From contig JAGGZS010000196.1 in assembly GCA_021161885.1 (NCBI GenBank), positions 1 to 6,966 of the forward strand: DNA of 6,966 bases, written 5' to 3'. Shown here one piece after another: positions 1-6,966 of this stretch (the first letter of the stretch is position 1; each line of letters begins with the position of its first letter). Origin of the DNA: a bacterium. GTDB taxonomy: Bacteria; Auribacterota; Auribacteria; Auribacterales; Auribacteraceae. The notes under the pieces are model-generated. The model saw only the letters and a program-made list of their open reading frames with translations, searched no databases and had not been told where the DNA came from. A program made the position numbers and the translations under genes.

Positions 1-1828
1 ACTTATTTCTTTGTTTTTCAAGTTGAGCTTTAATATCGGGATTAGTTTCTTTTTCAATTTCAGCATTAATTTCAATTATAATTTGTTCAAGCCTTATTTT
101 TTTTGTATTTAGTTTATTTAAATAAGAAGCGAGCATATGTTTTTGCAATTCCCCTTTAATTTCCTGAGATATTTCGCTTTTAACAAGAACACTTGGGTCA
201 TCCCCTTCAGCGCGTATGGCTTTAGCGCTTCTAAACTGTTTTATTTTTTCCTGTAATTTTGATCTAAGTTTTTCCGGCAATATATCGATAGCTTTTCTTA
301 AATCCTCTTCAGCCATAATTTCAAGACGGTCCATATACATATCATATAAGATTTCAGCTTCCTGATAATCTTTAGTCGCAGCTAAAACCGGCGCGCCGTC
401 GCGATTTTTTAAAATATCTTCAATCTGTGCCAATAAATACTCATTTCGTTCTTCTTTAGTGGTAAAGACACCGGTTTCTCTTCGCTCAATAACTTTTTGT
501 ATAGATGAGGGAATTTCAGCTATAGAATCTTTGCCGTAAAGTTTTTTCAGTTCTTCTCTTGCGACTTCAGTAGCGATAGAACCGCTAAAACCGCTGAATT
601 TAAGGAACGATTTAATGACATCCGCCCCTCCGATTTTACCTGTTGTTTCGCTATCGCCTAAAATTTCAATATTTTTGCCAAGATAATATTTCGCCCAAAC
701 CTCAATAATAGTATGCCTGTGATTGCTTTGGCGTTGAGTTGTATGTTCTCCTTGCGTATTTATAAGTTTTACTTCATAGACTATTTCATTATTTTCATCT
801 CTAACTATTTCACCGTTTTCATCTTTTTTGGGCTCGAATGTCCAGTTTACTTTTTCTTTATGGAAAAAATGCTGTTCAAGTGTAATGCGCACAATTTCCT
901 CAAATTTATCTAAATCAGGCAAATCGTATCCCTGTTCCTGAGCTTTTTTATATAACTCTCTGATTAATATTTTTGCCTGATCTTTAAGCTGAATAGATGT
1001 TTTATCTTTTGAAAGGACAAACAAGGAGCCGTCGTCAACCTTTTTTAATCCATCCATCATATTCTGTAAAAAGCTGTATTCAGGATCAGTATCTTTGACG
1101 GTTTCAAGCTGAGCTCCGTCGCCTCGTATTTTCAAGACAAAATCCCATATCAAACGGTACACCTGCACATCTTCTGTTTTTAGCGAATCACTGGGATCGG
1201 CGTTAATAAAATCCATCAAAGACCCTTCAAAAAGAAGAGCGTCAATTTCGTCAAAGTTTGCATAAGCCAATTTTTCAGGTAATATTTTGCTGTCTTTGGC
1301 GTACTTAAGGTCTTCAAGTTTGATGAAGGCAAAATCGGAGAAAGGAGTATATACTACTCGAGGAGTAGTGGGCAGTCCGGCTTTTTCCCTATCTGCTTTA
1401 CGCATAAAGGCTTCTTTAACGGTTTGTCTGTCAGTATCTTTTGTAACTACGCTCACGTCAACTCCAAGTCTGCCGAGCAAACCTCTTACCGAACTTGCGT
1501 CTGAACGGGCGAAAGATTCCTGCGTTAAAAATTGGACAGCGGTTTCACCGGAAAGTGAATGAAGGTATAAAGAAAGAGCTGAAGTTAAGGTTTTACCTTC
1601 ACCGGTTCCAACATTAATGACTCCCCCGTTTGCCAACAAAGTAGCACCGTAAAGCTGAACATCATGGTAGAAAAATCCTTTTTCCGCCATTAAAGACAAC
1701 ATGACAGCGCTATAGGCTTCCAAAATAAATTCTTTTGGCACATTCCCTTCAATAAAATCGTATTTCTTGGCTTTTTCCTGCAAATCCCTACTCTTTTCAG
1801 CAAGATGTTCATCTAATTTATCCTCATA
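1..1828 (-). other. SecA-like ATPase module (NBD1, crosslinking-domain-like region, start of NBD2)
   Basis: Residues 1713-2321 follow the order of SecA. NBD1 has a helical lead-in ending in PKEF (1743), then DVQLYG (1768-1773), Walker A GTGEGKT (1786-1792; 1589-1609), the QESFARSD segment (1815-1822) where SecA has VNDYLAQRD, a VYTPFSDFAF segment (from about 1871) where SecA has a TYGTNNEYGF-type sequence, and Walker B DEID (1905-1908; 1241-1252). The spacing from DVQL to Walker A is the same as in E. coli SecA as I remember it. Residues about 1934-2095 resemble the preprotein-crosslinking domain (SecA_PP_bind), including the QLKDQAKILIREL helix. GFSGS (2125-2129) stands for GMTGT, and APVLAATKD (2191-2199) for the GQPVLVGT strand of NBD2. 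SecA is the cytosolic ATPase that drives preproteins through SecYEG. The Walker lysine and acidic residues are kept, so ATP hydrolysis is plausible. The DEART-type sequence after Walker B is lost, so the module is diverged and canonical preprotein export is not implied. Confidence 0.88.
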
Positions 1829-4800
1829 TTTGCCGGATCTTACAAACTCTTCCCTTAGAAAATTCTGTAAAGTTCCTATATCTTTTTTAAGCATTTGGGA
1901 GCGATCGGTTAATATTTCAAAATCTTTATTTTCAATATCCAGTCTAATCCGGCGTTTTCTCTCATCGGATAATTTTTTCTTTTCAGACTCTTCTACTTTC
2001 TTAATTTGAGTTTTAACTTTCTGATCAACTTTCATTTTTAAAATATGTTCAACCAAAAGGGCTTTTTGAAGATATTGCATTCCTTCTTCACTCTTAGTTA
2101 AAAGCTCAAGCATTTCTTGAAAATTTTTCGAAGAATGGGTTATAAAATTTTTCTTAAGATACGACAGCGCGAGATAATGTATAACTATATCCTGAAACTT
2201 CGCAGAATCCTTGCTTAATGCTTCTAATTCAGACAACCGTTCATTGTAACCGGCATCCCCTTCCTTTAAATTTTCAAGAACCAAAATTTGCGCAATAATT
2301 TTACTTGAACTTTTTCGTATTTTTCCATAATTAATCCCAAAGTCAGAATCCTGCAAAGATAACGATTTCAACAAAGTATATGTTCTATACAATTGATCAC
2401 GGGACAATTTTTTAAGTTCAGCCAATCTCTTATTGTATTCAGCGCTTCCTTCTTCAAGTTCTTCAACAGCGAGAAGCTCATCAATCATATTGGTTCTATT
2501 TTTTTGGGTATCTTTTAAAATTTCAGATTTCAGAATTGCTTTGTCTTCTTTGGATATAATGGATTCATTAATTTTATATATTCTTTTAAGGATAGTTTTT
2601 TTATTTTTTTCGGTTAATTTTTTAGTCTGGATGGTATCTCTTTCTTTACCGCGGGAACTTATAACATAATCTTGGTCGTCTAAGTATTCTTGCGCTTTTC
2701 GCGCAAACACATCGGCTTGCAATCGCGCTTTTTTGGCTCTTGCCTGCACTTCGGATAAAACAGCCAATTCGTATTCTGATGTCATTGAAGCCGCGCCCGG
2801 TCTATCAAAAGTAATTCTTATTACGGCATTCAATATTTTTTCAACATCCTGTTTGGAACTTAGATCAAATCCTTTTAAGAAACCGACCAAATGTTTATAC
2901 ATATCTTTATCCAATAATCTTTCCCTGAACTCCTGTTTATTTATGGAGATTATTTCGCCGGAATCAAGTGTTAATTTGTATGTATTCCCATCCTGCGCAA
3001 GCTGGAGCAAAAATTCTTGTAATGTATTATTATCTATATGTTTTTTTATTTCATCATTGATATAGCTATTATTTGTATGGACAGGTTTGCCTTCTTCAGC
3101 AAACTTTTTTGCTCCCTGTTCTTTTTTTTGTTTTTCCGCTTCGCTTTGGGTTTGCTGAAGTTCCCTTATGCGTTCATCCAATTTCTGATTCTGCTCATTA
3201 ATTGCTTGCAGTTGTGAACTAAAGGCTTTTTGGATGGCAAGATATTGGGCTATTACTGTTTCCGGCTGATTTTCAGCAACAGCTTTTCTGTAATGAGTTG
3301 CGGCAATATTGGTTTGTTTAACTAAAAAATCTTTCTGAGCTTGCAATCGTTCCTGATTTTTATGTGCTATCTGGATATGTTTTTTTAGTATTTCAATATA
3401 ATATTTTTGAGCGGTCAATTGAGCGGTTGCGGCATCTTGAGTTTTAAAAGCTTCTTTTTGGAGCCGTTCATAACGGCGGATATCGTCTTCTAACTGTTTG
3501 ACTTCCTGATCGAAACGATCGATGACCTCATTATATTTATCTTTATAATCTTGAGATATATCAAGGTCAATGCCCAACTGTTCCAACACTCTATATTCAG
3601 CCATATTTAAAACACTGATAAGCTGGCCTGCTTCAAACTGTGTTGATGCACCCTGTTCAGAATTTGACAAAGCAAACTCATAACGTATTCCTTGGGAATC
3701 AAAAACTATTAGGGTGTTTCCCTCAATATAAGATAACGGGATATCCTCAAGAGCATCTGCATTAATATTTTCAAAATCGAATTGTTCAAGTTTTCCGTCT
3801 TTAATTTGATATTTAACGCTGTCAATTATTATCGTGCTCAATTTAATCGATTTAACGGCCGGATTTTGAACCACTTGTTCAGCAGAAACACCTTTTTTCA
3901 CCATATCATCGTATATGCCGGATATATCAATACCGTCCGCCTTGTCTATATAGCTGTTGTATTTTGCCAGTACCGCGTTTATATACTGAAGTTTAAGTAA
4001 ATCGATTTGATCCTGTCTTTTTTGTTCTTCGGGCAATTGCTCTAACTTTTTAATTTCCGCTTTTGCGTCATCAAATGAAAAACCAGCTGGAACCCTTGTA
4101 GATTCAGCAGAAACAATTCTTGTAATTTCGTGGACAAGTTCACCGTGAACATCGTAAACTTGAGTTACTATGTTGCCTTTTGAATCTGTAAAAGTTATGG
4201 CAACACCTCTTGGATTGGCGTTAATATCGGTTAATAAATTAGCTGTTTGTTTCTGTCCGCCTTTTGAATAAGATATTTGAATCTGGTCGCCTACTTTACG
4301 GATAACAAAATTTTTAAATTTCATTTCAGTAATGGCATTAAGGTCTATAAGCACCTGATCGCCTATATCTTGTCCTAAAGATAAAAACATAAATTTTCTG
4401 CCGTCGATTTCTTCAATGTTCCATTGTTCAATTTGAACCGTTCTGCCGCCTAAACTAAATTCCATCGCTGGTATTTCACCGGTTCTTTCCTTAGCTTTAG
4501 CCCTTAATTCCTCTTTCTTCCTCAGCAGTTTTTGGGCAAGTTGTGCTCTTTCATGCTCAATAGCATCAATGCGTTCATTCATCTTATCGACTTCACTGCC
4601 TATAGCCTGGCGCATTTGTTCATCCAGCAACAGCTCATGAAAAAACAAGGCATTATAATGTTCATTAAGTGTGAGCCAATTATTCTGAGACCTCCAGTCA
4701 GCAGTATCATATAATGAGGATATATCATATCCGTTGATTAACAGAGCGGATTTCAACAAAACGGCCATGAGCGCATCTACCTTTGGGTCGCGCGCTTCAA

Positions 4801-6966
4801 GAGCATATGGGTCAAGCTTTTCCCATGCGGTTTTAGAAATAAAAATCGTGCCTTTTCCTGTCCTGATATCTTTATAAGCCGAGATAAATTCGTTCCCGTC
4901 CGCGAGTTTGCCCGGTAATGTATCTACCACAACAACATCAATATTACCGGATTCAAGATCAGACAAAGCTGCAATGATCGGTGAATCGGCTTTTTCTTCA
5001 GCGAATAAATCTTTAAGCACACTTAATATCGGCAAACTTCTGGAAACCAAACTAATTTTTCTGCCAGACGCCATACCGCTTACAATCTTTGCGTTAGCTC
5101 TGTCTTTGGTAACGGCCATTGTTATTTGCCGATTAATTAAAATATCCATTGAGGTTCCGTCAAGCACCTGATTAAACTTTATTTCAAGGACTAACTCGCC
5201 TGTAGATGCATCCACAACAAAAATACGATTATCTTTAGTCAAAATTCTTACCTGATTAGATGACGCTTCATAACTTGCGTAAAAAATATCACTTTTTGAA
5301 ATACGCCCCCTAAGGTCATCAGATAACCTCACTTCAATATCAGAGTCTGTTGTTCTTTTAACAATTAAAGCATTAGCGCCTTTAAACTCAATAGAACTGC
5401 CTTTATGAGTATCAATATTTTTCACTCTGCTAATGACAAAAGACAATATTTTATTGGCTTTTCGGGCTATTTCATCTTTAATTTTTGATATTTCCAAATC
5501 GGTAAAACCTTTTTCCCGATATGACTGTTTAACAAGATAATCGATTAAAATTGCTAACTGCTGTTGGCGGTCATTTGCTAAATCAAATTGTTCTTTAAGA
5601 ATAGTAAAATCAGATAATTGGGATAAGGAAGCCAGAATATCGGATAAAATAAAATTATTTATTTCGGCAACTGTATTAGTGTCGAACTCTTTATTGATAA
5701 AATCCAGAACCAAAGTATCGAGAATTAATTTATCGGTTAAAGAATCGGTCAGCTGAAACCTTTGCGCTAACACTTGGCGCAATAAAACAGTTTGCAGTAA
5801 CTGCCCGTTAGTTAATGCTCTGATATCTATTCGTATTGTGCCGTTAGCGAGACGAACAGCAAGGTTAGGCAAATTTTTACCCAGTTCAATGCCTTTATAT
5901 TGTAAAACCTCCACAAAAACATCACCGTAATTTCCCGCTAAATTTATTATGGCATTCATTAAATCATTAAATTGGGTTATAGAAATTCTATTATCCTGTA
6001 ATTCAGGTTTAAGGTTTTCTGAAAAAGTAAGATTAACTAAATTAGCCGCATAATTGAGCAAAACCATTTTTTCCTGCCCAGTTAAATTTTCTAAAGAATT
6101 GACAGACTGATATAGAGCCATTAAGTTATCGGCAAGCTGATTTTGTTCATCTTCATTCAGGTTAGCGTTTCTGTAAATTCTAATCAAAGCGGTTATAAGA
6201 ATCGACTGCATATCAGGGCTAATATCTGAAGCGGTTTCAATATCAAAAATTCTATCTTTCAAGGCGGCTTTCTGAGTAATTCGAGTAGACTTATCGATAT
6301 TTTCGTCATAATCGGATATAATATCCAATTGAGCGTCAATTCTTCCTATCATATATTTTTTCTGGTCAGCGCCTTTAATTAAAGCTTCAAGCGATTGAAT
6401 ATAAGCGTTATCCGATTCAAGACCAATGCTGCTGTAAAACTCACGCATCTTTGATATAACATTCATTTTTGTAACAAAATCGGTTTGGGAATTATTAATA
6501 ATACTTTCCGCCAACTGTTTTAACGGTTTTTCCAATTTATCCAAAGATGTAAAATCAATAGCCGCAACACTGCTCAGTTCAACTAAAAAGGACATTATGT
6601 TCATCTGTTCCTGAATAGATAATTTGTCTATCTGTCCAATTTTTTCCATCAGAGTCTTAACAACATTATCAACGGACTGCCCGTCTAAAATCCTTGCGTC
6701 AAAGGAGCGGGACTTTAATTTATCCAAAATAAAATTCGCCTTATCAAGTTCACCAGCGGATAGGGCGTTTATCAGGACATCAAAATATTGTTTTTTCAAT
6801 GCCTCATTCATTAATTTTTTCTGTAATAACGCCCCGTTTATAAATGTCGCCACAAGTTCATTAATTGTCGCTTTAGAAGAATTCAATCTGGAATTTTGCA
6901 ATTCCCGCAAATTATCAAAAATCAAAGCTATATTATAATCCATTTCCCCTTTAAGAGGAATTCTTC
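1..6966 (-). CDS. Internal part of a giant multidomain protein with a SecA-like ATPase module (partial at both ends)
   Basis: A single minus-strand frame stays open through the whole window: 2,321 codons from 6964 down to 2. I checked it triplet by triplet and found no in-frame stop. Both ends run off the window, so neither start nor stop is seen. The first Met codon (6943-6941) is preceded by seven more open codons, and the purine run before it sits too close to be a convincing ribosome binding site, so I do not treat it as the start. The product is mostly helical and rich in Lys, Glu, Gln, Leu and Ile, with two beta-rich blocks, two coiled coils and a SecA-like motor toward the visible C-terminal end. 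No cysteine codon, no clear transmembrane segment and no signal peptide occur. Ordinary SecA is about 800-900 residues, and here about 1,700 residues precede the SecA-like module. That the frame is coding is very well supported by its length and by the SecA motifs lying in it. The overall function is not known. Confidence 0.96.
2..367 (-). other. Charged helical stretch where NBD2 motifs V/VI would be expected
   Basis: After the APVLAATKDYQEAE segment the next 122 residues (2200-2321) are highly charged and look continuously helical, for example the stretches around LRSKLQEKIKQF, EISQEIKGELQKH and RLEQIIIEINAEIEKE. In ordinary SecA the TNMAGRGTDI motif comes only about 50-60 residues after the equivalent strand, and nothing like it is present here. 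I read this as a helical insertion in the second RecA-like domain, with the remaining motor motifs possibly beyond the window edge. The alternative is that the motor ends here and the protein continues as coiled coil. The window cannot separate these two readings. Confidence 0.55.
1829..3085 (-). other. Charged, mostly helical region between the long coiled coil and the SecA-like module
   Basis: Residues 1294-1712 are Lys/Glu-rich with regular helical periodicity. A small beta patch lies near the beginning (YKLTLDSGEIISI, roughly residues 1325-1340), followed by helices, the internal duplication described separately, and a very basic and acidic helix around residues 1650-1700 (VEESEKKKLSDERKRR) that leads directly into the SecA-like module. 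I recognise no family here. Its position immediately before the motor suggests a spacer or lever, which is inference only. Confidence 0.6.
2207..2488 (-). repeat. Diverged tandem duplication of a 63-residue helical unit
   Basis: Two copies lie 63 residues apart. Copy 1 is around residues 1493-1523 (2488-2396) and contains EEGSAEYNKRLAELKKLSRD. Copy 2 is around residues 1556-1586 (2299-2207) and contains KEGDAGYNERLSELEALSKD. Over a 24-residue core (1500-1523 against 1563-1586) I count 14 identical positions with no gap, including the EG, YN, RL, EL and LS pairs. The shared pattern of two helices with an EG turn is reminiscent of TPR-like helical repeats, but the period is not 34, so I do not assign it to that family. 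I see no clear third copy on either side. Confidence 0.75.
3086..3556 (-). other. Long Gln/Glu/Lys-rich coiled coil
   Basis: Residues 1137-1293 form an almost proline-free stretch rich in Q, E, K, R, A and L, with hydrophobic residues at 3-4 spacing. Examples are EVIDRFDQEVKQLEDDIRRY, RLQAQKDFLVKQ and QNQKLDERIRELQQTQSEAE. It ends at KKFAEEGKP (near residue 1293), where a proline and an Asn-rich turn break the helix. The predicted shape is an extended rod or antiparallel hairpin, possibly mediating self-association. No coiled-coil score was computed; this is read from the heptad pattern by eye. Confidence 0.75.
3557..4108 (-). other. Mixed helical and beta linker region
   Basis: Residues 953-1136 begin with a charged helical pair (from FDDAKAEIKKLEQLPEEQ to the QYINAVLAKYNSYI helix). 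They continue with a beta patch of about 65 residues (roughly 1040-1105) with alternating hydrophobic strands such as STIIIDSVKYQIKDGKL and NTLIVFDSQGIRYEF, then a helix (FEAGQLISVLNMAEYRVLEQ) that leads into the long coiled coil. I recognise no family. The beta patch looks like a short hairpin or small sheet inserted between helical rods. Confidence 0.5.
4109..4468 (-). other. Beta-rich block
   Basis: Residues 833-952 alternate short beta strands and Gly/Asp/Asn turns: MEFSLGGRTVQIEQW, GRKFMFLSLGQDIGDQVLID, FKNFVIRKVGDQIQISY, GVAITFTDSKGNIVTQVYD and GELVHEITRI. This composition fits a compact beta sandwich or barrel of about 120 residues. It is bounded on both sides by helices. I cannot assign a family. 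A single YD-repeat-like stretch (YDVHGELV) is present but is not repeated. Confidence 0.55.
4469..4609 (-). other. Short coiled-coil segment
   Basis: Residues 786-832 contain a regular heptad-like helix (VDKMNERIDAIEHERAQLAQ followed by KLLRKKEELRAKAKERTGE). It links the alpha/beta region with the HELLLD motif to the beta-rich block, and a proline (residue 832) closes it. The assignment is from the spacing of hydrophobic and charged residues by eye. Confidence 0.65.
4610..5419 (-). other. Mixed alpha/beta region with a degenerate HELLLD motif
   Basis: Residues 516-785 open with beta strands, including NRIFVVDASTGELVLEI (579-595), which resembles one blade of a propeller-type repeat but occurs once. 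Next comes an alpha/beta stretch (around IDVVVVDTLPGK, near residues 675-686), then the strand GTIFISKTAWEKLDP (705-719), and finally an EHYNALFFHELLLDEQ helix with H776, E777 and D781. A strand of the IFISKTAW type followed by a helix with HEL is seen in minimal zinc metallopeptidases (HEXXH), but the second histidine is Asp here. The region could be an inactive relative of such a fold or unrelated. The fold assignment is weak. Confidence 0.4.
5420..6964 (-). other. All-helical region without a recognised family
   Basis: Residues 1-515 are nearly all predicted helix, with amphipathic segments of 15-25 residues separated by short turns. The region is rich in Leu, Ile, Asn, Asp, Glu and Lys and poor in Gly and Pro. 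No catalytic motif, nucleotide-binding loop, membrane span or signal peptide is visible. It resembles the helical solenoid or scaffold portions of very large proteins. The protein continues upstream past the window edge, so this need not be its N-terminus. Confidence 0.5.

Noticed and set aside
1287..1562. Plus-strand open frame of 91 codons opposite the SecA-like NBD1
   Set aside because: It is antisense to the Walker A to Walker B coding sequence, whose motifs are clearly in the minus-strand frame. The plus-strand translation is Ser-rich and has no recognisable domain.
2733..3065. Plus-strand open frame of 110 codons, the longest on that strand
   Set aside because: It lies wholly inside the continuous minus-strand gene. 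Its Ser/Leu/Phe-rich translation is typical of an antisense shadow of a Lys/Glu-rich coding strand. The same applies to the other plus-strand frames.
4109..4230. YD-repeat or RHS-like element (DSKGNIVTQVYDVHGELV)
   Set aside because: Only one loosely matching unit occurs. RHS/YD proteins carry many regular copies, so a chance match in a beta-rich block is more likely.
5170..5232. PQQ or beta-propeller blade (NRIFVVDASTGELVLEI)
   Set aside because: A single blade-like strand pair without further copies cannot form a propeller, so no domain call is made.
6941..6950. Possible start codon with a purine-rich ribosome binding site (AGGGGAA then ATG at 6943-6941)
   Set aside because: The purine run ends about two bases before the ATG, too close for a normal Shine-Dalgarno site. 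The frame remains open upstream to the window edge, and no promoter or preceding stop codon is visible.

Overview
The window lies entirely inside one very large protein-coding gene on the minus strand. Reading the reverse complement in a single frame (codons occupying positions 6964 down to 2) gives 2,321 consecutive sense codons with no stop. The gene is open at both window edges, so its start and end are not visible. All plus-strand open frames are antisense shadows. There are no tRNA, rRNA, CRISPR, insertion sequence, promoter or terminator signals, and no intergenic space. Residue numbers below count from the first full codon in the window (6964-6962), not from the true start.

Layout in protein order (high to low coordinates): an all-helical region without a recognised family (residues 1-515); a mixed alpha/beta region with a degenerate HELLLD motif (516-785); a short coiled coil (786-832); a beta-rich block (833-952); a mixed linker with a second beta patch (953-1136); a long Gln/Glu/Lys-rich coiled coil (1137-1293); a charged helical region containing a diverged 63-residue tandem duplication (1294-1712); and a SecA-like ATPase module (1713 to the window edge at 2321).

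The SecA-like module is the anchor of the annotation. It has the DVQLYG motif, a GTGEGKT Walker A at the same spacing as in SecA, a DEID Walker B, a region that follows the SecA preprotein-crosslinking domain in order, a GFSGS motif in place of GMTGT, and the start of the second RecA-like domain. Motifs V and VI of the motor are not reached inside the window. Instead the protein runs into a long charged helical stretch.

The visible 2,321 residues contain no cysteine at all, no convincing membrane span and no visible signal peptide. The organism is most likely a bacterium with AT-rich DNA. Giant bacterial genes of this style are known to me mainly from Omnitrophota (former OP3), so that phylum is my best guess, but it is an inference from gene architecture and not from a marker gene. 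The protein's role is unknown: a SecA-type motor joined to a very long helical and coiled-coil body suggests an ATP-driven mechanical or translocation-related device, which is speculation.
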